A stretch of DNA of 7,220 bases from Planctomicrobium piriforme (GTDB taxonomy: Bacteria > Planctomycetota > Planctomycetia > Pirellulales > PNKZ01), in NCBI GenBank assembly GCA_945877965.1, contig CAMCTH010000237.1:1-7220 (forward strand), read 5' to 3'. The position numbers and the translations under genes are program-made. Below the pieces are notes generated by a model. That model worked only from the letters and a program-made list of their open reading frames with translations, made no database searches and was not told the origin of the DNA. Every line of letters starts with the position of its first letter. Positions within the stretch are counted from its first letter, which is position 1. Shown here piece by piece: positions 1-5,843 of this stretch.

Positions 1-884
1 GTCTCGCCGGCGTCGACGTAGCCGATGCGACCGCCGTAGCTATAGACGGCGTTGCTCAGTTGGTTGACGCCCAGGCCCCAACGGGCGACGTCGACTTGGT
101 GGATGCCTTGGTTGCCGAGGTCGCCGTTGCCGGTGCTCCAGACCCAGTGCCAATCGTAGTGCAGCTTCGGGCGGAAGAGCGGGTCCATCGGGGCCGGGCC
201 GCACCACATGTCGTAGTTGACCGTCGACGGAACTTCGTACGTGCCCTTCTCGCCGATCGAGTTGCGGGTCTTGTAGCAGAGGCCGCGGGCGACTTTCACC
301 TCGCCGATCTTGCCGGCCTTCACGTATTCGATCGCCCCCTTCGAGCCGGGCATCGAACGGCATTGCGTGCCGGTTTGGCAGATCTTGTTGTACTTGCGAG
401 CCGCTTCGACGACGCGACGTCCTTCGCTGACGTTATGGCTGACCGGCTTTTCGACATAGACGTCCTTGCCGGCTTGCAGAGCCCAAATCGCGCCGAGCGA
501 GTGCCAGTGGTTCGGCGTCGCAATGCTGACGATGTTGAGTTCTTTGTCTTCGAGCGCCTTGCGGAGGTCGGTCGTGAACTTCGGCTTCACGCCTCCTTGA
601 CGCTTGGCGATGTCTTCAACGCGTTGTTCGCCGACGCTCGTGTCAACGTCGACGACCCAGGTGATCAGCGTGTCGTTGCGACCGGTGTAGCCGCCGACGT
701 GGCTCATGCCGCGCCCCTTCACCCCGACGACCGCGCAGTTCAGACGGTCGGCCGGGTTGGTGCTCCCTTGCTTTTTCGGCTTCTCATCGGCGGCAAGCAG
801 CGACGAGGCGGAACCGGCGCCGACGGCGAGGGCCGCGGCGAACATCGAGTCCTCAAGAAATTGACGACGATCGTAACGACTCAT
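1..884 (-). CDS. Gfo/Idh/MocA family oxidoreductase, Tat-exported, C-terminus cut by the window edge
   Basis: NAD(P)-dependent oxidoreductase family acting on sugars or sugar derivatives; the substrate cannot be read from sequence. Reading leftward from the ATG at 884-882, 294 codons stay open to the window edge. The start reads MSRYDRRQFLEDSMFAAALA: a twin-arginine motif (RRQFL, residues 6-10), a hydrophobic stretch to about residue 31 and an ALA-type cleavage region, so export by Tat is likely. A Rossmann segment follows (CAVVGVKGRG, 50-59), then ATPNHWH (122-128), the family hallmark EKP (145-147), and the C-domain motif GNQGIHQVD (257-265) with the putative catalytic His262 and Asp265. 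Family members are usually around 400-450 residues, so roughly a third is missing. A good Shine-Dalgarno (AGGAG, 8 nt away) fixes the start. The gene lies downstream of uppP on the same strand, beyond a REP-like repeat. Family assignment is firm; the exact reaction is unknown. Confidence 0.93.
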   Translation of the reverse strand, partial: MSRYDRRQFLEDSMFAAALAVGAGSASSLLAADEKPKKQGSTNPADRLNCAVVGVKGRGMSHVGGYTGRNDTLITWVVDVDTSVGEQRVEDIAKRQGGVKPKFTTDLRKALEDKELNIVSIATPNHWHSLGAIWALQAGKDVYVEKPVSHNVSEGRRVVEAARKYNKICQTGTQCRSMPGSKGAIEYVKAGKIGEVKVARGLCYKTRNSIGEKGTYEVPSTVNYDMWCGPAPMDPLFRPKLHYDWHWVWSTGNGDLGNQGIHQVDVARWGLGVNQLSNAVYSYGGRIGYVDAGE

Positions 885-892
885 AGCACAGG

Positions 893-897
893 CTCCT
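893..897 (-). promoter_or_regulatory. Ribosome binding site of the Gfo/Idh/MocA gene
   Basis: On the minus strand this reads AGGAG, eight bases before the ATG at 884-882. It decides the start and places the twin-arginine motif at residues 6-7, where a Tat signal should have it. Confidence 0.75.
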
Positions 898-1004
898 GGC
901 CGAAGAGGGAGGGAGAGATTGCAGGCGGGTAGGCGAACTGAGTCCTACCAGCTTACCAAGGGGCGAAATGAGGGGCAATAAATCGGCCGCGGGGCGAAAG
1001 CCGC

Positions 1005-1012
1005 GTTATACC
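1005..1012 (-). promoter_or_regulatory. Possible -10 element for the Gfo/Idh/MocA gene
   Basis: On the minus strand this reads GGTATAAC, about 120 bases before the start codon and just downstream (in gene direction) of the REP-like repeat. It resembles TATAAT with a GG extension and matches the pattern GGYATANY seen upstream of the other presumed transcription units. No good -35 box is visible at the usual spacing. It is a weak call on its own. Confidence 0.25.
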
Positions 1013-1020
1013 GCAATGAT

Positions 1021-1099
1021 CTGTAGGGAACGCCCTCTGTGGCGTTCCGATGGAGCGGGTACTCGGGGCGCGGAACGCCACAGAGGGCGTTCCCTACAG
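1021..1099. repeat. REPIN-like inverted doublet of two GTAG-headed REP hairpins
   Basis: Bases 1021-1049 and 1071-1099 are perfect reverse complements (29 bp), separated by 21 bases. Each arm is itself a hairpin: GGAACGCC at 1027-1034 pairs with GGCGTTCC at 1041-1048 across six bases (CTCTGT), and the same holds at 1072-1079 with 1086-1093. GTAG stands directly before the left hairpin (1023-1026), and its complement CTAC stands after the right one (1094-1097). A GTAG or GTGG tetranucleotide followed by a short palindrome is the known signature of REP sequences mobilised by RAYT (Y1 tyrosine) transposases, and two inverted REPs make a REPIN. The element lies between uppP and the oxidoreductase gene. 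In RNA it could fold as two small hairpins or one long stem, so it might limit read-through or shield a 3' end; there is no T-tract for a classic terminator. The structure is certain; the REPIN assignment is inferred. Confidence 0.85.
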
Positions 1100-1120
1100 G
1101 AGCCTAGACTCGCGATTAAA

Positions 1121-1930
1121 TCAATTCGCCCACAGCTGCCACACCGTCACCGCCACGCCGAGTGGGATGCACCACCAGGCGAACAGGTGCAGGCGTCCGC
1201 CCCGCAGCGACGCCAGTAACCATCGCAGGGCCGCAAAGCCGACGAGGCACGAGACGACCGCTCCTACGACAAGATGGCCGGGCTCGTAGCCGCTTTCGCC
1301 GCCGTTCTTCAACAGTTGCACGAATTTGACGAACACGACGCCGCCGACCGCCGGCACCGAGAGGAGGAACGAAAAGTTGGCCGCGTCGGCCCGACGGAGC
1401 CCGCAGAGTCGCAGTCCCGACGCGATGGTCGACCCGCTTCGCGAAACCCCCGGCAAGGCGGCGACAGCCTGAAACGAACCGATCAGCAAGGCCTGGGCGT
1501 AGCTCAACTCCTGATAGGTTCGCTTGCCGGCTTCGTCGGCCTGTTCGTACTTCCGCATCCAGAGCAGTACCAAGCCGGTGACGATCAGCCCCAGGCCGGC
1601 CGCCAGCGGACTTTCCAACAGCGGCTCGAACCACTTTTCGAGGGCAAGCCCGAAGAGGCCGACCGGGATCGTGCCGACGATGAGCAGCGGCACCACGCGA
1701 CGATCGACCGTCGCGAGCCGAACGATCTGCTTCCAGAAGACGACCAACACCGTCAGCAGCGTGCCGGCGTGCAGCACGATGGTGAGCGTGAGCTGCTTGC
1801 CCCCCAACTCATGGCCGGTCACCGCTTCAAACAAGGCGGCCGCCACGAGCAGATGCCCGTCGGAGCTGATCGGCAGGAACTCGGTCAGTCCCTGCACGAC
1901 GGCCAAGATGATGATGCGGAGCAGGTCCAT
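1121..1930 (-). CDS. uppP: Undecaprenyl-diphosphatase (UppP/BacA family)
   Basis: Integral membrane phosphatase that dephosphorylates undecaprenyl diphosphate to the monophosphate, recycling the lipid carrier for peptidoglycan and surface polysaccharides; overexpression classically gives bacitracin resistance. The 269-residue product fits the family's usual 260-280. Both signature motifs are present: QGLTEFLPISS at 13-23, with the (E/Q)xxxE pair Q13 and E17, followed by His26; and PGVSRSGST at 160-168 with Arg164. Several hydrophobic spans run through the protein (for example 44-66, 80-98, 108-124, 185-206, 219-241, 249-267). I chose the ATG at 1930-1928 because family proteins begin a few residues before the hydrophobic QGLTEF helix. 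An upstream in-frame ATG near 2065 would add 45 basic, non-conserved residues. No clear Shine-Dalgarno precedes this start. One oddity: Asp24 stands where many bacterial UppPs have Ser or Thr before GH. Confidence 0.95.
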   Translation of the reverse strand: MDLLRIIILAVVQGLTEFLPISSDGHLLVAAALFEAVTGHELGGKQLTLTIVLHAGTLLTVLVVFWKQIVRLATVDRRVVPLLIVGTIPVGLFGLALEKWFEPLLESPLAAGLGLIVTGLVLLWMRKYEQADEAGKRTYQELSYAQALLIGSFQAVAALPGVSRSGSTIASGLRLCGLRRADAANFSFLLSVPAVGGVVFVKFVQLLKNGGESGYEPGHLVVGAVVSCLVGFAALRWLLASLRGGRLHLFAWWCIPLGVAVTVWQLWAN

Positions 1931-1975
1931 CGTCGGGGTCGGTACACGTTTCGGGGGGTGAAAATGGAACGGCCA

Positions 1976-1983
1976 AGTATACC
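1976..1983 (-). promoter_or_regulatory. Possible -10 element for uppP
   Basis: On the minus strand this reads GGTATACT; TATACT differs from the TATAAT consensus at one base. It lies about 45 bases before the uppP start codon in the 289-bp divergent intergenic region (1931-2219). The -35 region at standard spacing (GTCGGG) is poor. It shares the GGYATANY pattern with the other candidate sites. Beyond this site, its rightward counterpart and the ribosome binding site at 2210, I see nothing else definable in the region. Confidence 0.4.
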
Positions 1984-2136
1984 CTGCCCCTCGCGCGCCC
2001 CGACGAATCGCAGGCCCGGAATGATGCGAACTTGCTCCTGACACGCCCTGCCGTAACGAACGCAACGACCGTGCGGCCCGCCGCCGTCTTCTGGTTCTGC
2101 TTTGCGACGCCTCCCTTTTACCCTTGGCCGGCGTTT

Positions 2137-2144
2137 GGCATAAT
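2137..2144 (+). promoter_or_regulatory. Possible -10 element (alternatively sigma-54-type site at 2125-2140) for the TIM-barrel/nuclease pair
   Basis: GGCATAAT lies 75 bases before the ATG at 2220; CATAAT matches TATAAT at five of six bases. No good -35 box precedes it at 17 bases (TTTTAC). A different reading is possible: from 2125 to 2140 the sequence is TGGCCG, five bases, TGGCA, with GG and GC spaced as in sigma-54 promoters (TGGCAC-N5-TTGCW). That match is partial. The two readings exclude each other only in interpretation, and sequence alone cannot decide. Confidence 0.4.
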
Positions 2145-2209
2145 GCGTTCCATCGTCACCCCGCTCTGCGGCGCGTTCTTGCGCTCGCGTCTTGTGCCGA
2201 GTCACCCCC

Positions 2210-2215
2210 GGAGGA
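2210..2215 (+). promoter_or_regulatory. Ribosome binding site of the TIM-barrel gene
   Basis: GGAGGA, followed by four bases (ATCG) and the ATG at 2220. This strong Shine-Dalgarno settles the start at 2220 against an upstream in-frame ATG at 2124, which lies before the putative promoter and would add residues that look non-coding. Confidence 0.8.
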
Positions 2216-2219
2216 ATCG

Positions 2220-3104
2220 ATGTTCAAGTGCCTGAGTCCCGAGTCGCTCGGTTTGTCGGCCGCCGCCAATGAGTTGATCGAGCCGGCGTTGTCGAATGGC
2301 TTCAAGGGTCTGGAACTCGACATCGTTCCGTTTGCCGCGCTGGCCGAACGCGAAGGTCTGCCGACCGCGCGCCGCCTGCTCGATAGCGCCAAGCTAAAGC
2401 TCGGCTACTTCCGCTTGCCGGTCGATCTCGAAGCGCCCGATGCCGAATACAAAGCGGCGCTCGAGAAGTTGAAGGCCTACGCGCAGTTGGCCTCCGACAT
2501 GAACTGCACGCGCTGCGTCGTCACGCTCGCGCCGGCCAACGACTCGCGCCCGATCCATCAGAACTTCGAACATTATCGTCAACGCCTCACGGCCTGTGCC
2601 AAGGCGCTCGACGAACACGGCATTCAACTCGGCATCGGCTTCTGCGCCACGCCCGACGCTCGCGAAGGCAAGGACTTCGAGTTCATCCACTCGTTCGACG
2701 CGATGAACTTGCTGCTCGGCATGGTCGGCGCGAAGAACGTCGGCCTGTCGGTCGACCTCTTCGAGTTGTGGGCTTGCGGCTCGTCCTTCGACGCGGTGAA
2801 GAAGACGAACATGAAGATCGTCGCCGTGTTCGTCGCCGATGCCGCCGCCGGAGTCGCCCCGGCTGATGCTCAACAGAACAGCCGCGTCCTGCCGGGTGAG
2901 ACCGGCGCGATCGACACGGCCGCCGCGCTGACGGCCTTGGCCGAAGCCGGTTACGAAGGCCCGATCACACCCCGCGTCCATTCGGATCGTTTCAAACTGA
3001 CGGGCCGCGCCGCGATCTTCAAGATGGCGACCGAAAAACTCGACGCCGCCTGGAAAGCCGCCGGCCTCTCCGCCGCCGGCAAACTCGCGACGGTAAAGCG
3101 GTAA
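2220..3104 (+). CDS. Sugar phosphate isomerase/epimerase-like TIM-barrel protein with a degenerate metal site
   Basis: A 294-residue protein of the xylose-isomerase-like TIM-barrel superfamily (AP endonuclease family 2), within the usual 270-300 residues. Family landmarks in order: NGFKGLELDI (26-35, early strand and first Glu), CVVTLAPAND (99-108), LGIGF (137-141), NVGLSVDLFELW (173-184), VAVFVADAAAGV (201-212), RVLPGETGAID (222-232) and YEGPITP (245-251). Active relatives that I recall read LGLEF, D-x-W-H, VHVHVND and VTPEP at the matching places, with metal held by Glu, Asp, His and Glu. Here Asp179 remains, but the others appear as Gly140, Glu182, Ala202/Phe204 and Arg252. The fold is clear; ordinary isomerase or epimerase activity is doubtful. 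The reading frame is intact with good codon use, so it is not an obvious pseudogene. The nuclease gene follows after 42 bp and is probably co-transcribed. Confidence 0.85.
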   Translation: MFKCLSPESLGLSAAANELIEPALSNGFKGLELDIVPFAALAEREGLPTARRLLDSAKLKLGYFRLPVDLEAPDAEYKAALEKLKAYAQLASDMNCTRCVVTLAPANDSRPIHQNFEHYRQRLTACAKALDEHGIQLGIGFCATPDAREGKDFEFIHSFDAMNLLLGMVGAKNVGLSVDLFELWACGSSFDAVKKTNMKIVAVFVADAAAGVAPADAQQNSRVLPGETGAIDTAAALTALAEAGYEGPITPRVHSDRFKLTGRAAIFKMATEKLDAAWKAAGLSAAGKLATVKR

Positions 3105-3146
3105 CGGATTCGAAGTCTCGCGCTCGTCGGCAAGGATGGTCGCGGC

Positions 3147-4112
3147 ATGTTTCACTACGACCGCGGCCTCAAAATTACGCGGGGCGATTTGGCCGTTGAT
3201 TTTAAGCGTCGCGCGCCGCGGGCGTTTGTGTCGCATGCGCATAACGACCACATGGCCCGGCACATGCTGGCCCTCTGCACGCCGACGACGGGGCAGTTGT
3301 ATCAGTTGCGGCTCGGTGCGCGCGACGTTCTCGAACTGCCGTTTCGCACGCCGTTGGAATGGGGCGGGCTGCGGCTCACTACGTTTCCCGCCGGCCATTG
3401 TTGGGGCTCGGCCATGTTGTTGGCCGAAGACGGCGATCAGTCGCTGCTCTACACCGGCGACTTCAAACTCGTCCCCTCGGCAACCAGCGAACTGGCCGAA
3501 CTTCCGCGGGCCGACATCCTCGTGCTCGAAAGCACCTATGGCGATCCGCAGTATCGTTTCGCCCCGCGGGCCGAACTCGTCGGCCAGTTGATCGACGTCG
3601 TTCGCAAAGCGTTGACGGACGGCAGGACGCCGGTGATCGAAGCCTACGCGCTCGGCAAGGCGCAAGAGGTAACCAAACTGCTCACCGATCACGGCATCCC
3701 GGTGCTGCAATCGAAAGCGGTGTACGAAGTAAGTTGCGTTTATGAAAAGTGTGGCATGAAGCTCGGCAATTTCCGGTTGTTCGAGAACGTGCCGCTCGAC
3801 GGTCACGCCGTCGTTGCGCCGCCGGGGATGCATCGCGGGGCGGGACTGCAAGGCGTGCGACGCCCGACGCGGATCGCGGTGACCGGTTGGGCCCTCGACC
3901 CCGCCTCGCGCCGTCGGACCGGCTTCGATCATGCCGTGCCGCTGTCGGATCATGCCGATTTCGGCGAACTGCTCGAAGCGGTCGAGCGGGTCGGAGCTCG
4001 CGAAATCTACTGCACCCATGGACCGGAGTCGTTCGTCGACGAACTTCGCAACCGCGGCTTCAACGCCTTCCGCCTCGGCAAAGTGCCGGCAACGACGCGA
4101 CTGCTCTTTTAG
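3147..4112 (+). CDS. Metallo-beta-lactamase/beta-CASP-type nuclease (YSH1/COG1236-like exonuclease)
   Basis: A predicted zinc-dependent nuclease acting on RNA or DNA, 321 residues, about the size of the shorter bacterial members. The catalytic set is complete: HAHNDH (30-35, the HxHxDH motif), AGHCWGS (82-88, motif 3 His84), TGD (103-105, motif 4 Asp105), LESTYG (127-132, motif A Glu129), LSDHAD (266-271, motif B His269) and THG (290-292, motif C His291). AYALGKAQE (166-174) resembles the FALGRAQE-type segment of beta-CASP proteins. The end (GWALDP, then SDHADF, then THGPESF) also recalls ligase-associated DNA exonucleases, but no ligase or helicase gene is next to it, so RNA or DNA preference is open. 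The start at 3147 follows AAGGA at 3132-3136 with a rather long 10-base spacer. The 42-bp gap after the TIM-barrel gene carries no promoter-like site, suggesting one transcript. Confidence 0.9.
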   Translation: MFHYDRGLKITRGDLAVDFKRRAPRAFVSHAHNDHMARHMLALCTPTTGQLYQLRLGARDVLELPFRTPLEWGGLRLTTFPAGHCWGSAMLLAEDGDQSLLYTGDFKLVPSATSELAELPRADILVLESTYGDPQYRFAPRAELVGQLIDVVRKALTDGRTPVIEAYALGKAQEVTKLLTDHGIPVLQSKAVYEVSCVYEKCGMKLGNFRLFENVPLDGHAVVAPPGMHRGAGLQGVRRPTRIAVTGWALDPASRRRTGFDHAVPLSDHADFGELLEAVERVGAREIYCTHGPESFVDELRNRGFNAFRLGKVPATTRLLF

Positions 4113-4193
4113 TCGCACTGTCACGATGGACACTCCGAATCGACGGCGATGGTAAACGGCGCAAACTCTGTGCCCGGCCGCGAATGAAAAATC

Positions 4194-4201
4194 GGCATAG
4201 T
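4194..4201 (+). promoter_or_regulatory. Possible -10 element for the TPR/polysaccharide-export pair
   Basis: GGCATAGT, about 115 bases before the start at 4317, lies in an AT-richer patch of the 204-bp gap 4113-4316. TCGGCA is repeated directly at 4192-4197 and 4201-4206, nine bases apart, around this site. No -35 box is evident. The gap also holds a five-bp hairpin (GGCAT, four bases, ATGCC at 4231-4244), too short to call. I see no convincing terminator for the preceding nuclease gene. Confidence 0.3.
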
Positions 4202-4316
4202 CGGCACATTTGATTGAGCGTCGTCCGCGCGGCATGACGATGCCAACGATAACCGGCTCGCCCTGCGCGCCGCGTCGTCGAAACTCGTCTCACTCTGCTA
4301 GCGATTGCGTGCCGGC

Positions 4317-5771
4317 ATGATCATGAAACACGATTGGAATCTGAAGTGCCGAATGACCGCAGCTTTCGGCGGAGCGCTGCTCGCCGCGACCTGCGGTTGC
4401 GAGAACTCAACTCGTACCGATCGAGCCGAGTACTACGAAGCCGATGCGTACGTCGTTGAAGACGAAGAGACGGTCGCAACGTCGCGTACGCTTTCGGTTG
4501 CTCGTCCGACCGGGGCCCGCACGACGGCGAAACTCGACCGCACGAAGGGCCTGCGTTTCGACACGGCCGCCGAGACCAAGACGGCGACGAATCGCTCGGT
4601 CGATCCACCCCTTTCGCAGCCGATTGCGACGCCGCTGCCGGCCCAAATCATTGCGACGGCGGAAGCCGAGTCGACTCCACAACCGGCGACTTACGTTCCC
4701 AGCGCGCCCGCCGTTACGACGGTTGCATCTGCTGCGGCTACGGTTCACGCCGCGACCGCCGCTCCAGTCGTGCCGACCGCGCCGGTCTCCGCAGTTCAGA
4801 CCGCCGCATTCGACGTCGCCGGAGCGTTACAGCAGGCCGACGAACATAATCGTCGCGGTGCCGCCGCCGCGGCGAAAGGCGCGTGGTACACAGCCCGCGC
4901 GGAGTTCAGCGAAGCGTTGAATCTCATTGCCGCCGCCTTCGACGCGACGGAGTCGTCAACCCGTCGCAGCGGTTCGCTTTCGGCAGGTTACACCGCGTTG
5001 AGCGAGGCCGAAGAATTCGCGACCCGCACGACGCGCAACATCGCTGCCCCGGCCGCAACGCTCACGCATCATCGAACCGCACCGTTCGTCGGACCGTTTC
5101 CGCCGAACGTCTCGCCTGCGACGTTGCGTGCAGCCTACTTGCAATTCGCTTCCGAACGATTGAGCGAGGCTGCTACCGGTTGCGAGGCCGGCTCCGTTGC
5201 TCTGCACGGTCTCGGCAAAGTTCATAACGCCGCCGGTTCGACGATCGTCGATCCGCGTGCGAAGGCTCGCGTCTATTACGAAGCAGCGCTCGCCGTCGGT
5301 CCCGGCAACTTCTTGGCGGCGAACGATCTGGCCGTGTTACTCGCGGAAGAGGGACGACTCGAAGAGGCTCGCAACGTGTTGCACGCGGCGTTGCGACAAT
5401 CGTCGCAGCCCGCCATGTGGAACAATCTAGCCGCCGTGCACGAACGTCTCGGCCAGCCTGAGTTGGCGCAGATGGCGCGTCGAGAAGCCTCCGTCGCCGA
5501 ACGTCGCGCCGCCGCAGTTCCAGGCAGCGTGCTGCCGACCAACAACGTGGCTTGGCTCGATGCGCGAAGTTTCGCCGCCACGAGTCAGACCGCTCCGGAA
5601 TCGCCGCCGCTGCAGGTCGCCGGCAAACCGACCGTGCGGCAAACGACGGCGACCGCACCGATCCCGGCCGTTCCGAATGCCATCGGCCCGAACTCCGGCG
5701 TGCCGCAATCGGCGATTCGTCCCTCCGTCGGCGGAACGCCGCGACCGGTCAATCGAGCCCTCGCCTACTAA
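4317..5771 (+). CDS. Exported TPR protein, probable partner of the polysaccharide export protein
   Basis: A 484-residue envelope protein with tetratricopeptide repeats, probably a scaffold or assembly partner for polysaccharide export. The N-terminus has basic residues, a short hydrophobic stretch (TAAFGGALLAAT, 14-25) and Cys26/Cys28; a lipoprotein is possible, but neither Cys has a canonical lipobox. Residues about 55-165 are a low-complexity linker rich in Ala, Thr, Pro and Val. A TPR-like helical pair starts near 170 (ALQQADEHNRRG), and better TPRs lie at about 314-393 (RAKARVYYEAAL, NDLAVLLAEEGRLEEAR, WNNLAAVHERLGQPELA). Between them, FPPNVSPATLRAAYLQFASE and VALHGLGKVH match a pattern I recall from planctomycete TPR proteins. 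The C-terminal ~80 residues are again Pro/Ala/Thr-rich. The start is uncertain: TTG at 4305, ATG at 4317 and ATG at 4323 share the frame, and none has a Shine-Dalgarno. The export gene follows after 72 bp. Confidence 0.8.
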   Translation: MIMKHDWNLKCRMTAAFGGALLAATCGCENSTRTDRAEYYEADAYVVEDEETVATSRTLSVARPTGARTTAKLDRTKGLRFDTAAETKTATNRSVDPPLSQPIATPLPAQIIATAEAESTPQPATYVPSAPAVTTVASAAATVHAATAAPVVPTAPVSAVQTAAFDVAGALQQADEHNRRGAAAAAKGAWYTARAEFSEALNLIAAAFDATESSTRRSGSLSAGYTALSEAEEFATRTTRNIAAPAATLTHHRTAPFVGPFPPNVSPATLRAAYLQFASERLSEAATGCEAGSVALHGLGKVHNAAGSTIVDPRAKARVYYEAALAVGPGNFLAANDLAVLLAEEGRLEEARNVLHAALRQSSQPAMWNNLAAVHERLGQPELAQMARREASVAERRAAAVPGSVLPTNNVAWLDARSFAATSQTAPESPPLQVAGKPTVRQTTATAPIPAVPNAIGPNSGVPQSAIRPSVGGTPRPVNRALAY

Positions 5772-5843
5772 CGCAGCGTGTGCGAATCACCTCGTCCTCG
5801 CGACGCCGACCACTCACATTCCAACCTTGCAAGCTGATTACCG

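Noticed and set aside
60..932. A 290-codon plus-strand frame opposite the Gfo/Idh/MocA gene
   Set aside because: The minus strand carries a clear oxidoreductase with Tat signal, EKP and GNQGIHQVD motifs; the plus frame has no family features.
1021..1099. The long inverted repeat as a classic intrinsic terminator of uppP
   Set aside because: No run of T follows the stem in the uppP direction, and the internal GTAG-hairpin design fits a REP doublet better. An effect on transcription remains possible.
1274..2041. A 255-codon plus-strand frame opposite uppP
   Set aside because: Composition is Arg/Gln/Asp-rich and non-conserved, while the minus strand encodes both UppP signatures.
3058..3081. 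GCCGCCGGC direct repeat near the end of the TIM-barrel gene
   Set aside because: It encodes two Ala-Ala-Gly runs in frame (AAGLSAAG) and is explained by coding of a low-complexity tail.
4113..4145. A terminator hairpin after the nuclease gene (TGTC...GACA)
   Set aside because: The stem is only four base pairs and no T-tract follows.
2394..4235. A 613-codon open frame on the minus strand, opposite the TIM-barrel and nuclease genes
   Set aside because: It is a shadow of two well-supported genes in GC-rich DNA, where stop codons are rare in the antisense frame. Its translation is Arg-rich, shows no recognisable domain and crosses the gap between the two genes.
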